From: Actinomadura sp. KC06 | GTDB lineage: Bacteria; Actinomycetota; Actinomycetes; Streptosporangiales; Streptosporangiaceae | Length of the DNA stretch: 64,000 nt | Assembly (NCBI RefSeq): GCF_004348735.1 | Contig: NZ_SMKT01000024.1 | Location: 1-64,000, forward strand | Reading direction: 5' to 3' | Program-made: the position numbers and the translations under genes | Part shown: positions 1 to 8,958 of the stretch, piece by piece | Position numbering within the stretch: position 1 is the stretch's first letter | Layout: the number at the start of each line of letters is the position of its first letter | The notes under the pieces: generated by a model | Database searches by the model: none | Told to the model about the DNA's origin: nothing | What the model saw: only the letters and a program-made list of their open reading frames with translations

Positions 1-315
1 CACCCACCGGGCCCCGGATCCAGGACGGCCACCAGCCGATGAGGCAGGCCAAGTCGAGGCCGTCCCCGAAACGTGACGACCGCTAATGGATGTGCGCGAA
101 GCCACCCGTCCTCTCAGGCATTTCTCTTACAATGGTGCGCTGCATGGATGCGCATCTCCGCGAATTTGCATCTCCGGCCGGGTGAAGGAGGGCGGGACGG
201 CGGGAAAACGTTCGCCGAACTCCGGGATTTCGATCTATGGTGCGGTGCAATGTAGCGGGGCGCGGGTGGGCGGCTCAGCGGGCACCCCACCGTGGTGACT
301 AGTCGAGAGGGTCGT
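1..315. other. Left-edge stretch without a recognised gene
   Basis: No reading frame here has a convincing start, ribosome-binding site or recognisable protein. Short frames on both strands are compositional. It presumably contains the 3' flank of the gene off the left edge and the promoter of the small gene at 316, but I could not pick out a clear promoter. Confidence 0.4.
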
Positions 316-453
316 ATGGACGAGACGGAGCCGATGCCACCGGCGCCGAAAAACGGCGCCAGCGCGACTGAGGCCGATGAGGAGAAGGTTCTCCGGGAGT
401 TGTACGGCGAGCCCGACGCCGATGGGTTCTTCCACGCATCGGACGCTGGATGA
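316..453 (+). CDS. Small acidic protein (45 aa) coupled to the endolysin gene
   Basis: A 45-codon frame starting MDETEPMPPAPK and ending HASDAG, rich in Asp and Glu. Its stop (TGA) overlaps the ATG of the CHAP endolysin gene in an ATGA junction, which argues that it is translated and coupled to it. Phage lysis and tail modules often hold such short accessory genes, but I recognise no family. It could be a leader that regulates the endolysin, a small tail-associated protein, or a prophage remnant. The frame and overlap are seen; the function is unknown. Confidence 0.5.
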   Translation: MDETEPMPPAPKNGASATEADEEKVLRELYGEPDADGFFHASDAG

Positions 454-1202
454 GCGCCGCGCGCATGCTCGCTGAGGCGCGCAGAACGATCGGGATGTCG
501 GGCCGTCCTAACGCGATCACCCGCGAGTACGCGTCCAGGCACGGGAACGGGTTCCTTCGTGCCGAGTGGTGCGATATGGCTGTCACGTATTGGGCGCGGC
601 GCAGCGGGAACGCCAAATCCGTCCTGCCGGGCGGGGACAGGGCCTTCACGGTGTGGCACGCGCAGGATTTCCAGAAGATCGGCCGCTGGCACGGCGGCAC
701 GGCCGCGAGCGTCAACCGGGCGAAGCCCGGCGACATCGTGTTCTTCGACTGGGGCGCGACGGACTCCATCGGGGCGATCGACCACGTCGGCGTGGTCGAG
801 AAGGTCCTCGGCGGCGGGCGGGTGCAGACCATCGAGGCCAACACAGGGGACGCGGTGCGCCGGCGCGTCCGGGCCGCCGGCGTCATCGCCGGGTACGGGC
901 GCCCGGCCTACGGCTCGTCGTCCGGCGGGTCGTCATCGGTTGAGGAGGATCCGTTGATCGGGCTGAAGAAGGGTGACAAGGGAGAGGCCGTCAAGGCCCT
1001 CCAGGAGCTGATCCGGGCGGCCGGGCAGGGCGAGGCGCTCGGGAAGACGGACAGCGAGTACGGCCCGAAGACGGCGGAGGCGCTGCGGCTGGTGCGCAAG
1101 TCCGTGGGCTCGTCGGCGAAGCCGGGGTTCGGGGACCAGGTGGACGGCTGGGCGTACGCGCAACTGTTCACGGCCCTCGCCCGCACGCAGGGACGCGACT
1201 GA
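450..1202 (+). CDS. CHAP-domain peptidoglycan amidase/endopeptidase with C-terminal binding region (endolysin-like)
   Basis: A 250-residue protein predicted to cut peptidoglycan. The N-terminal ~150 residues look like a CHAP/NlpC-type cysteine peptidase: the nucleophile is probably the Cys of AEWCDMAVTYW (about residue 41), the general base the His of AIDHVGVVEKV, and IEANT follows as the third polar position. GDIVFFDW is typical of the fold. A Gly/Ser linker (SSSGGSSS) then leads to a ~75-residue C-terminal part (LKKGDKGEAVKALQELI) resembling a peptidoglycan-binding repeat. There is no signal peptide, which fits a phage endolysin released through a holin or a cytoplasmic prophage-derived lysin. 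It overlaps the 45-codon gene upstream by 4 nt and is followed by a strong terminator. Confidence 0.75.
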   Translation: MSAARMLAEARRTIGMSGRPNAITREYASRHGNGFLRAEWCDMAVTYWARRSGNAKSVLPGGDRAFTVWHAQDFQKIGRWHGGTAASVNRAKPGDIVFFDWGATDSIGAIDHVGVVEKVLGGGRVQTIEANTGDAVRRRVRAAGVIAGYGRPAYGSSSGGSSSVEEDPLIGLKKGDKGEAVKALQELIRAAGQGEALGKTDSEYGPKTAEALRLVRKSVGSSAKPGFGDQVDGWAYAQLFTALARTQGRD

Positions 1203-1222
1203 ACGGACAGCGTCATTCCCGT

Positions 1223-1252
1223 ACGGCCCGCCACCTCTCGGTGGCGGGCCGT
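1223..1252 (+). terminator. Rho-independent terminator after the endolysin gene
   Basis: A perfect 13-bp inverted repeat (ACGGCCCGCCACC / GGTGGCGGGCCGT) with a 4-nt loop TCTC, followed by TTCCTTTCC. It lies 20 nt downstream of the CHAP gene stop. Confidence 0.85.
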
Positions 1253-1503
1253 TCCTTTCCCCGTCACCGGACGGCCAATGAGCCGGCGCTTTAGCGTGCC
1301 ATTTCGGTCGCATTCATTCATCGAGCCAGCCGGCGATCTTCATCTTGCCGCCACCGGCCCGTACCTGTACCCCCGGCGGCGCGATCTTTAATCTCAATCT
1401 GTGCCCTGAGCAGCGCTCTCCAGGTGCTTTCGCACTGCCGAACCGAGTCTATTACGAGTGCTCGGGTCGGCATGTGTTCCCCGACAGAGGAGCAGAAGAA
1501 AAA

Positions 1504-3075
1504 GTGAATGCACGTGGCAGTGGATTCGCCATCAGCCGCCGTGGCGTCCTAGGTGGAGGCCTCGGGGTGGCGGGCATGGTGGCCCTGAGCCGGCTGACCC
1601 CGGATCCCGCGCAGGCGTCCCCACGGCTTGCCGGATACCCCTTCACCCTCGGCGTGGCCTCCGGCGACCCGTGGCCTGACGGCGTCGTCCTGTGGACGCG
1701 GCTGGCGACGACCCCACTGGCCGACGACGGACTGGGCGGCATGCCCGGCAAGGATGTGCCCGTCCGCTGGGAGGTGGCCGAGGACGACTCGATGCGCCGG
1801 GTCGTGAAGCGCGGCTCCGTTCTGGCCACGCCGGAGCTCGCGCACTCCGTGCACGTCGAGGTCAAGGGCCTCAGACCCGGCCGCGAGTACTGGTACCGGT
1901 TCCATGTGGGCGGGGAGGAGAGCCCGATAGGCCGCACCCGCACCGCTCCGGACCCGTCGGCCGCCGCCCCGTTCACCCTCGCGTTCGCCTCATGCCAGCA
2001 GTGGGTGGACGGCTTCTACACCGTCTACCGGCACATGGCGGCCCAGGACCTGGACGTGATCTTCCACCTCGGCGACTACATCTACGAGGGCGCCTACGGC
2101 CCCACCGGCGGTGTCCGGAACACGCCCCTGTCCCCGGCGCACAACGCGCGGCTGTTCACCCTCGCGCAGTACCGCCTCCGCTATTCCTTGACCAAGAGCG
2201 ACCCCGATCTCCAGGCGGCGCACAGGAGCGCCCCGTGGATCGTGACCCCGGACGACCACGAGGTCATCAACGACTGGGCGGACGAGAGCGTCCCGGGGAT
2301 CAGCCCGGAGAACGTCCTGCGCATGCGCGCCGTCGGTTTCCGCGCGTACTACGAGAACCTGCCGCTGCGGCCGTCCTCGATGCCGCAAGGCCCCGACATG
2401 CAGATCTTCCGCAGGTTCCGGTACGGGAAGCTGGCGTCCTTCTTCGTCCTGGACGGCCGCCAGTACCGCAGCGCGCAGAACTTCGCGCGCCGCTTCGACG
2501 CCGACCGCAGCATGCTGGGCACGGGGCAGGAGCGCTGGCTGCTCGACGGTCTCGGCAAGTCCCGCACCACCTGGAACATGCTGGCGAACCAGGTGGAGAT
2601 GTACCAGCAGAACCGGTTCACCGCGGACGGCGGCATCGAGCAGTTCCACCCCGACATCTGGGACGGGTACGAGGCGGCCAGGCGGCGCCTCTTCGGCGGG
2701 ATCCGGCAGCGCCGGGTCGCCAACCCGGTGGTGATCACCGGTGACGCGCACTGGAGCGCGGCCGCCGACCTGAAGGCGGACTTCAACGACCAGAGTTCGC
2801 CGACCATCGGGGTCGAGTTCATGGGGACGTCCATCTCCAGCGGCGGCAACGGCGTGGACATGACCGAGGGCAGCCGCCTCCAGCTGCGGGCGAACCCGCA
2901 CCTGAAGTTCGTCAACAACCTGCGCGGCTACGTCGCCTGCCGGGTCGCCGCGAACACCTGGGAGACCGACTACAACGTGATCTCGAAGGTCACCGACCAG
3001 AGCGGCGTGATCGCGGTACGCCGCCGGTTCGTCGTGGAGGCAGGCCGCCCCGGCCTGCAGGACGCGGGAGCATGA
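1504..3075 (+). CDS. phoD: Secreted PhoD-family alkaline phosphatase/phosphodiesterase
   Basis: A 523-residue phosphoesterase expected to release phosphate from mono- and diesters outside the membrane. I chose the GTG at 1504 because AGAGGAG lies just upstream and the frame then opens with a twin-arginine signal (ISRRGVLGG), so export is probably by Tat. PhoD hallmarks follow: the N-terminal PhoD segment (YPFTLGVASGDPWPDGVVLWTRL), HLGDYIYEG, PDDHEVINDWA and GDAHWSAAADL, which supply metal-binding Asp, Asn and His residues. Its stop overlaps the ATG of the next gene (ATGA), so the two are likely co-transcribed. I looked for direct-repeat PHO boxes upstream and saw no convincing one. Confidence 0.93.
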   Translation: MNARGSGFAISRRGVLGGGLGVAGMVALSRLTPDPAQASPRLAGYPFTLGVASGDPWPDGVVLWTRLATTPLADDGLGGMPGKDVPVRWEVAEDDSMRRVVKRGSVLATPELAHSVHVEVKGLRPGREYWYRFHVGGEESPIGRTRTAPDPSAAAPFTLAFASCQQWVDGFYTVYRHMAAQDLDVIFHLGDYIYEGAYGPTGGVRNTPLSPAHNARLFTLAQYRLRYSLTKSDPDLQAAHRSAPWIVTPDDHEVINDWADESVPGISPENVLRMRAVGFRAYYENLPLRPSSMPQGPDMQIFRRFRYGKLASFFVLDGRQYRSAQNFARRFDADRSMLGTGQERWLLDGLGKSRTTWNMLANQVEMYQQNRFTADGGIEQFHPDIWDGYEAARRRLFGGIRQRRVANPVVITGDAHWSAAADLKADFNDQSSPTIGVEFMGTSISSGGNGVDMTEGSRLQLRANPHLKFVNNLRGYVACRVAANTWETDYNVISKVTDQSGVIAVRRRFVVEAGRPGLQDAGA

Positions 3076-4766
3076 ACATGGCGAAGAACTTCATCGGCCG
3101 CTTGGGGTCCGCCCCAACGTTGGCGACGGCGGCCACGCTCATGGTCGGCACCCTGCTGGCCGGGCTGCTCGCGGCAGGCGCCTTCGGCAGACCCGGGCCC
3201 GCGCTCGCCGCACCCGCGGAACGTCCGGCGGACCTGCTGGTCGTCCAGGCGAACCTGCAGGACGCGATGCGTCCCGCCGACGCCGCGGACACCGCCGACC
3301 TCGACCACTTCGCGAGCCGCGTGGTCAAGGGCGCTCCCAGGGCGCCCGACGTCCTGCTGCTGACCGACATTCTCGGGCCGGGCGCCGTTCATCTGGCCAA
3401 GCAGTTGAGCCGGAGTACCCGCGACAGCTACCGCGTCGCGGTCTCCCCCGGGCGCACCCCGTTCCTCGATGACGGAGGTGTCCGCGCCAGCGCGATCCTG
3501 ATCAACACCGACACCCTCAGTGGACGGGGCGCGGCGGGCTTCGTGCGCGTCCAGGGCGAGGACCAGGCCCAGCTCACGGTGGTGGGCCGCGGCTCGTCCC
3601 AGGAGACCCACCTGATGAGCGGCCGCGTCGGCGCCGTGGGCGCGCCCATCGCGCAGGCCGCCGCCACCGAGTTCGCCACCGCACTGCGCAAGCGCGCCGG
3701 TGACACCGAAATGGCGGTGTTGGGCGCGGACTTCTCCAGCATCCGCTGCGCACAGGCCCAGAAGTTCGGCTGCGCGCTCGCACCCTTCTGGTCGTACCTG
3801 ACCCAGACCAGCGCCTACGACGAGGCCGCGTTCGTCGGAGACTCCCGCGTCTCCACCCGTCAGTACACCAACTTCCTGTTCGCACGCGGCCGCGTGGCCG
3901 AGTCCGCCATGGACGTCGAGTACGACAACGCCGTCCCGAACCCGGCCACCTGCAAGGCGGCCTACGACCGGGGCGACTCGCGCAAGGCCGGACCCGCCTG
4001 CGGCAACTACTACGCAGACCAGCCCTTCACCTGGGCACGCCTGCAGCCCGACGCGGCAGCCCGCCGGACGGTGTTCCCGGCCCGGATCAACCTGGACCAG
4101 TGCGAACCCGGCACCGGCCGGGTCTCGGCAGTCGCCGCCCGCTCCGTCAACCCGTCCGCCAAGGAAACGACCACGACGGTCCGCGCCGAGGCCCAGGCAC
4201 CACTGCGGGTGGACGGCACGGCGCGCGACCTCACCGTCCCCGCGGGCGAGGCACGTGACCTGTACCTGCCGGTCACCGCACCGGTCACGACACCGCCCGG
4301 CGACTACCGCGTCACGGTGTTCTTCGGCGGGCAGTCCGTCCACGTACCGGTGACGGTGCCCGAGAAGTGCCACTACGCCCCGGCGTTCGCGACCAGCTGG
4401 CACGTGGGCAACGAGCCCGAAAAGGCCGTGGACGGCAATCCGGGCACCTTCTGGCACACCGAATGGAGCCCGCCGGTCGCCCTTCCGCAGTCGATCACCG
4501 TCCACCTGGACGGGGTCAGGAAGATCAGCTCGCTGGAGTACCTGCCCCGGCAGGACGGCAGCCCCAACGGCGACATCCTCGACTACACCATCGAGGTGAG
4601 CACCGACGGAATCACCTTCACCGAGGTGGCGAAGGGAACCTGGGCGGCGAACAAGGCCGCCAAGACCGCCACCTTCGCCCCGGTCGACGCCGAACTCGTC
4701 CGCCTCATCTCCACCAGATCAGGCGGCGGACCCTACGCCTCAGCCGCCGAGATCACCGCCCGCTAA
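3072..4766 (+). CDS. Secreted endonuclease/exonuclease/phosphatase-like protein with C-terminal F5/8 (discoidin) domain
   Basis: A 564-residue exported protein; the hydrophobic stretch LMVGTLLAGLLAAGAFG near residues 18-37 is a signal sequence. The central part (DLLVVQANLQDAMRP, APDVLLLTDIL, EMAVLGADFSS) has the rhythm of the endonuclease/exonuclease/phosphatase fold, but the usual N, E, D and H catalytic residues are incomplete to my eye. Residues ~355-430 resemble an NEW3-type beta domain (TAPVTTPPGDYRVTVFFGG). The last ~130 residues are a discoidin domain (SWHVGNEPEKAVDGNPGTFWHTEWS, IEVSTDGITF) likely binding carbohydrate. Coupling to phoD by a 4-nt overlap suggests a joint role in extracellular nucleic-acid or phosphate scavenging. 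Whether the nuclease fold is active is uncertain. Confidence 0.7.
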   Translation: MNMAKNFIGRLGSAPTLATAATLMVGTLLAGLLAAGAFGRPGPALAAPAERPADLLVVQANLQDAMRPADAADTADLDHFASRVVKGAPRAPDVLLLTDILGPGAVHLAKQLSRSTRDSYRVAVSPGRTPFLDDGGVRASAILINTDTLSGRGAAGFVRVQGEDQAQLTVVGRGSSQETHLMSGRVGAVGAPIAQAAATEFATALRKRAGDTEMAVLGADFSSIRCAQAQKFGCALAPFWSYLTQTSAYDEAAFVGDSRVSTRQYTNFLFARGRVAESAMDVEYDNAVPNPATCKAAYDRGDSRKAGPACGNYYADQPFTWARLQPDAAARRTVFPARINLDQCEPGTGRVSAVAARSVNPSAKETTTTVRAEAQAPLRVDGTARDLTVPAGEARDLYLPVTAPVTTPPGDYRVTVFFGGQSVHVPVTVPEKCHYAPAFATSWHVGNEPEKAVDGNPGTFWHTEWSPPVALPQSITVHLDGVRKISSLEYLPRQDGSPNGDILDYTIEVSTDGITFTEVAKGTWAANKAAKTATFAPVDAELVRLISTRSGGGPYASAAEITAR

Positions 4767-4771
4767 CCCAC

Positions 4772-4815
4772 CTGAGCCGGCCGGGGCCCTCTCCCGAGCA
4801 CCCCGGCCGGCTCAG
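4772..4815 (+). terminator. Terminator after the phoD operon
   Basis: A perfect 15-bp inverted repeat (CTGAGCCGGCCGGGG / CCCCGGCCGGCTCAG) with a 14-nt loop, starting 6 nt after the operon's last stop codon. There is no strong U-tract, as is common in actinobacteria. Confidence 0.75.
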
Positions 4816-4925
4816 ATCTACTGCTCCCAGGCCGCTAGGTGGCGAAAGCCCAGACGTCGTAGAAAAACGGCGGGCGCGAGCAACCGGGGCCGGGCGCGGC
4901 GAGTGTCATAGGCACGTTCCAGCGG

Positions 4926-5484
4926 GTGTCCGCTCCACGTGGTGTGGGCAGGTGGTCCGCGGCGGCAGGCACCTCCGGCAATCGCACGTTCTACCTGCTG
5001 GGCACGCCCAAGGACGGAGAGAACGGACCCGATCGCCTGTACCGGCTGCGCATCGACGATCGCGGCCGACCCGTCCAGCTCACCCCCTGCCCAGCGGCGA
5101 ACTGCCGGGCAGGTCCAGCGGAAGTCTGGTGGGCAATGGCTCGACCTCCACAACGGCCACACCACCCCCCTCCGCGACCCCGGTGACCCCTCCCACGGAG
5201 AAGTCGCATGCTGACGACAAACAGGCACACGCCTCCCCGCCGATGAAAGACCAGGCCCTCGCCAAACCCAGTACGGCCAACCTAGGCCCGGGACAAGCGC
5301 CGCACTGCGACACCGGGCCACACTCCCGCTCACCGAACCACCCGAAGTCACACCCGGCGGCCCCGCCGCCGCACCCGCTGACCAGCTCGCCGTGATTGCT
5401 TGGAAAAATCTTGGAGGCAAGGCCGATAAGCCCCCCGGCCGCCGCCACTTCTCCTTCGACCGGATCGCGAAGGAGGAGATGTGA
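4926..5484 (+). pseudogene. Decayed gene upstream of the sigma-factor operon
   Basis: Protein-like stretches appear in more than one frame. At 4926-5080 one frame reads NRTFYLLGTPKDGENGPDR and LYRLRIDDRGRPVQL, reminiscent of a beta-propeller or lipoprotein. A different frame is open from 5215 to 5484 and ends QLAVIAWKNLGGKAD ... FDRIAKEEM. Its ATGTGA end overlaps the GTG of the next gene, a junction that suggests the downstream end was once a real coupled gene. No single intact frame joins the two, so I read this as a frameshifted remnant. The protein family is not recognised. Confidence 0.35.
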
Positions 5485-5744
5485 TCCACAAACTCAACGG
5501 ACGGCCCGCCCGCATTGGACTGCGGCTGTGCGTGACCCTGATGAGCTCGCTACTGCCCGACGGGCTCGCCTGGGCAATCGTCACGCACGTCGCCGAGATG
5601 CTCATCGACCTGCTCACGCGCTGGCTGGCCACAAGCCGCCAACGCGTGGCCCGGAGGATTGGCGGCGACGTCACGTCGTGCCCTGACGACACCGAGCAAC
5701 ATTCACCGTCCGTTCCGGATGCGGGTTTGGTGATGCGGCCATGA
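5481..5744 (+). CDS. Hypothetical 87-aa protein coupled to the ECF sigma gene
   Basis: GTG start at 5481, 3 nt after GAAGGAGGAG and overlapping the preceding stop. The product (MIHKLNGRPARIGL...) has one moderately hydrophobic segment (LCVTLMSSLLPDGLAWAIVTHVAEMLIDLLTRW, broken here by its charged residues) and a polar tail. Its stop overlaps the ATG of the sigma factor gene by 4 nt (ATGA). This double coupling is the main evidence that it is expressed. It could be a small membrane-associated modulator of the sigma factor; that is inference, and no family is recognised. Confidence 0.5.
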   Translation: MIHKLNGRPARIGLRLCVTLMSSLLPDGLAWAIVTHVAEMLIDLLTRWLATSRQRVARRIGGDVTSCPDDTEQHSPSVPDAGLVMRP

Positions 5745-7111
5745 GCGCGGAAAACGACTGGTCAGAGGCCAGCGACAACGAACTGGCCGCCGCCGTGCAC
5801 GCGGGGGACGGGAACGCCTACGACGAGCTGTTCAACCGGTGGGCGCCGCAGATGTACCGGTTCTTCGTCAGCCAACTGCGTCCGGCCTGGCGGGAGGACG
5901 CCCAAGACCTGACTGAGGAGACGCTCTTCGAGGTATGGAAGAGCCTGACCAGGCAGGCGCAGGCCCCCAGCAGGTTCGGGCCGTGGATCCGGACGATAGC
6001 CAGACGACGGCTCGCCTCCTATCTGGAGGAGGCGACGGCCCGAGGGGACAGAGAGGAACGGCTGGTCGAGGCGACCGCCTCCACCACGGCGCAGCCTTCG
6101 ATCGAGGTGATGTTCCGCGAGGCGGAGGCGCGCGGCAGCTGGGACTGGTTCGTCAAGCTGGTGCGCGAATCCCTCGACAGCCTCCCCGAGAGGTACCGGG
6201 CGGCCCTGCTGGCCAACCTCACCGCGGGCAAGGCCGGTCAGAGCCTTGCCGCCGAGCTCGGCATCCCCGCCCCGCAGGCGGCCCGTCAGCTGTCGCAGGC
6301 GCGCAAGCTGACGCGTGATGCCCTAGCGGTCACGCTCATGGCCCGCCGGACCATCGCGAACCCCTGTCCACGCTTCCAGCAGATCCTCGTTGAGGCTTCC
6401 TGGCGCGGCGGCCTGCTGGGAGACGACCTGCGGCGTGCGCTCGTCAAGCACATCGCGCAGTGCGGCACCTGCCGCGACCTCAAGAAGAAGGTGGGCGCGG
6501 GCTGGTTCATCACCCCCGCCTTCCTGCCGATCCTCGACCCGGACCTCTTCGAGGGGATCAGGACCCATCTCCATCAGCGACAGAACCAACAGCAACAACA
6601 GCAGCGACCGAACGACCCTCAGAGCGGCCCCTCTCTCGCCAAGGAACCAAAACCGCCCCAGAAACAGCCGTCGTCTGGCGGCGGTTTTCTCGACGATGTC
6701 TGGCAATTCGTCGGGTTGCTCTTCGGACTCGTCCTCATCGCAAGGCTGATCTTTCTCCCCAGCATGCCGTGGCACGATCAACTCAAACGGCTGACCAACC
6801 CGTCCAGCAGCCAGGCCACGCTCGGGATCTGGACGAACATGAGCGTTCACGTCGAGCCCGGCGCCTTCACCTGCCGCGACCTGATCGCCTGCCGTCAGCA
6901 GTACCGTCCCGGAACAGTGGTAACGCTGACAGGCCGCCGAAATTACAGCGAGCAATCATTCAGATGGGTGGGGTGTTCCGCGCAAACGACCGGGGCCTCC
7001 TGCACGCTAACGCTGTGGCAGGACACCTCTATCTGCCTCGTAGATGGATCACTCGACCAAGGAGTCCTGACCGAGTTCGACTGCCAAGCTTTCACCGGCC
7101 TCCGACGATGA
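5741..7111 (+). CDS. Membrane-tethered ECF sigma factor with fused zinc-finger, transmembrane and Cys-rich extracellular domains
   Basis: A 456-residue protein. Residues ~15-110 form sigma region 2 (YDELFNRWAPQMYRFF, EDAQDLTEETLFEVWK). Residues ~145-200 form region 4 with a helix-turn-helix (LPERYRAALLANLTAGKAG, AAELGIPAPQAARQL). A segment with HIAQCGTCRDLKKK follows and resembles the HxxxCxxC zinc site of anti-sigma factors. After a Gln/Pro-rich linker, FVGLLFGLVLIARLIF (about 320-340) is a single membrane helix. The last ~100 residues hold six cysteines and a pattern like bacterial InlB/Big repeats (VVTLTGRR, FRWVGCSA, CTLTLW). Sigma, anti-sigma-like control and an external sensor therefore sit in one chain. 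It is coupled to the 87-residue gene upstream. Confidence 0.85.
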   Translation: MSAENDWSEASDNELAAAVHAGDGNAYDELFNRWAPQMYRFFVSQLRPAWREDAQDLTEETLFEVWKSLTRQAQAPSRFGPWIRTIARRRLASYLEEATARGDREERLVEATASTTAQPSIEVMFREAEARGSWDWFVKLVRESLDSLPERYRAALLANLTAGKAGQSLAAELGIPAPQAARQLSQARKLTRDALAVTLMARRTIANPCPRFQQILVEASWRGGLLGDDLRRALVKHIAQCGTCRDLKKKVGAGWFITPAFLPILDPDLFEGIRTHLHQRQNQQQQQQRPNDPQSGPSLAKEPKPPQKQPSSGGGFLDDVWQFVGLLFGLVLIARLIFLPSMPWHDQLKRLTNPSSSQATLGIWTNMSVHVEPGAFTCRDLIACRQQYRPGTVVTLTGRRNYSEQSFRWVGCSAQTTGASCTLTLWQDTSICLVDGSLDQGVLTEFDCQAFTGLRR

Positions 7112-7136
7112 CAGCCTCGACTCCACCCGCATGAGA

Positions 7137-7170
7137 GCCACACGACGCCCGCCTTCGTGGGCGATGTGGC
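7137..7170 (+). terminator. Terminator after the ECF sigma gene
   Basis: A hairpin with outer arms GCCACA / TGTGGC, inner arms GCCCGC / GTGGGC (one G-U pair) and a CTTC loop, followed by CCTTTTGAC. It starts 26 nt after the sigma factor stop. Confidence 0.7.
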
Positions 7171-7314
7171 CCTTTTGACAGATAGCCGTTACGGCATGCC
7201 CGAGCCATAATCAAGGCGGCACACAGCAGCGGCCCCTTCCCGGTCGGCATGGCTGAACCGCACATCTCCTGTGCTGTACGTCGAGAGGCGCCAATCGATG
7301 ACGAGGAGGCCGAT

Positions 7315-8958
7315 GTGGCAAGACGAAGGCGGAACCCGTACACCCGAGCAGCGGCCTTCGTGGCCGGAATCGTCGTCCTGACGGGGCCTGTGCTCACAAC
7401 CGGTGCGGCTGCCGCGCTAGGCGACACAGGACACCTGGCGGCACCGGCCGACATCGCCAAGTGGGTGGTGGACATGGACGCCGCCAAGTTAGGCGAATTA
7501 CTGGCGAACGGCCAGGTCACCTCGGTCCAATTGGTCAAGGCATATCAGGCGCGCATCGATGCCTACGAGCAGGCGTATGCCGACCAGCCTGGTGTCAATG
7601 CGGTCATTCGCAGGGACCATACGGCGGTCGCTGATGCCGCCCGGCTTGACGCCGAACGCCGAAAGGGGCGCGTCCGCGGCCCGCTGCACGGCATCCCCAT
7701 CCTGATCAAGGACAATTACGATACCCACGACCTTCCCACGACCAACGGTTCGCTGGCGCTAAGGCATTGGCGCACCGCCGATGACGCCGAGCAGGTCGCG
7801 CGGCTGCGTGCGGCCGGCGCGGTCATCGTCGCCAAGACCAACCTGCACGAGTTCGCCTCCGGCGTCGAGACCATCAGCTCGCTCGGCGGGCAGACCCGCA
7901 ACCCCTACGACCAGACCCGCAACCCGGGCGGCTCCAGCGGCGGCACGGGCGCCGGCATCGCGGCCGGCTTCGGCGCGGCCGGCCTGGGCTCGGACACCTG
8001 CGGCTCCATCCGCAGCCCCGCGGCGCACAACAGCTTGGTCGGCCTGCGACCCAGCCAGGGCCTGTCCAGCCGCGACGGCATCGCACCGCTCTCCTACACC
8101 CAGGACACCGGCGGCCCCCTCGCCAAGTCGGTCACCGACATCGCACTGATCCTGGACGCCACCGCCGGATACGACCCGGACGACCCGTCCACCAAGGCGT
8201 CCATCGGACGGATCCCCCGCACCTACACCACCGCCCTGGACGACACCGCTCTGGTCAACGCCCGCATCGGCGTGTTCACCGACTACCTGAGCACGTCGGG
8301 GCCCGCGCAGGCGACGACGGCGCTGGTCCGGGCGGCCACCCAGGACATGGCCTCGCAGGGCGCGACCATCGTCGATGTGCCGGCCCAACCCGCACTGATG
8401 TCGGCGGTGGACGCCTCCTGGGTGTTCGTCGACGAAATGGAGCGCGACCTCAATCGCTACCTGGCGGCGCCAGGCTCACGATTCCCGCGCTCGCTGGCCC
8501 GGCTGGAGCCACCGTCCGACATCGTGACTCTGGCCGACATCGTCACCTCCGGCCAGGTCACACCCACCGTCCTGCAGCGTCTCAAGGAACGGCTGGGCAC
8601 CTCGACCGGCCCGCAGGACGCCTACCACCAACGGCTGGCCCGGCGCCTGGAGGCGCAACAGCTGCTCCACAAGCTGATGAAGGACCACGACCTGGACGCA
8701 CTGGTCTACCCAGCGGTCTCACAGCAGGCCGCGCCGATCGGGCAGCCCCAGGTGGGGCTCAGGATCTGCGCCCTCGCCGCCAACACCGGGTTCCCCGCGA
8801 TGACGATCCCCGCCGGCTTCACACCCGACGGCATGCCGGTAGGTGTCGAGCTACTGGGACGGCCGTTCAGCGAGCCGACACTGCTCGGGCTCGGCTTCGA
8901 CTACCAGCAAGCGACAAATCATCGCCGACCACCGGCAAGCACCCCACCCCTGAACTGA
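7315..8958 (+). CDS. Secreted amidase-signature hydrolase
   Basis: A 547-residue amidase-signature enzyme that should hydrolyse amide bonds with a Ser-cisSer-Lys triad. I chose the GTG at 7315 because GAGGAGG precedes it and the frame then starts ARRRRNP plus a hydrophobic signal segment (AAFVAGIVVLTGPVLTTGAAAA). The catalytic Lys is in GIPILIKDNY, the signature Gly/Ser loop is NPGGSSGGTGAG, and the nucleophile loop is GSDTCGSIRSPA. Here CGS replaces the more usual GGS, and the Ser is kept. C-terminal ALVYPAVSQQAAPIG and FPAMTIPAGF are typical. It stands alone between a terminator and the peroxidase gene. The substrate is unknown; secreted members act on peptides or xenobiotic amides. Confidence 0.9.
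   Translation: MARRRRNPYTRAAAFVAGIVVLTGPVLTTGAAAALGDTGHLAAPADIAKWVVDMDAAKLGELLANGQVTSVQLVKAYQARIDAYEQAYADQPGVNAVIRRDHTAVADAARLDAERRKGRVRGPLHGIPILIKDNYDTHDLPTTNGSLALRHWRTADDAEQVARLRAAGAVIVAKTNLHEFASGVETISSLGGQTRNPYDQTRNPGGSSGGTGAGIAAGFGAAGLGSDTCGSIRSPAAHNSLVGLRPSQGLSSRDGIAPLSYTQDTGGPLAKSVTDIALILDATAGYDPDDPSTKASIGRIPRTYTTALDDTALVNARIGVFTDYLSTSGPAQATTALVRAATQDMASQGATIVDVPAQPALMSAVDASWVFVDEMERDLNRYLAAPGSRFPRSLARLEPPSDIVTLADIVTSGQVTPTVLQRLKERLGTSTGPQDAYHQRLARRLEAQQLLHKLMKDHDLDALVYPAVSQQAAPIGQPQVGLRICALAANTGFPAMTIPAGFTPDGMPVGVELLGRPFSEPTLLGLGFDYQQATNHRRPPASTPPLN

Noticed and set aside
1253..1503. PHO-box regulation of phoD
   Set aside because: Plausible from biology, but no convincing direct repeats of the PhoP-binding type were found in the upstream sequence.
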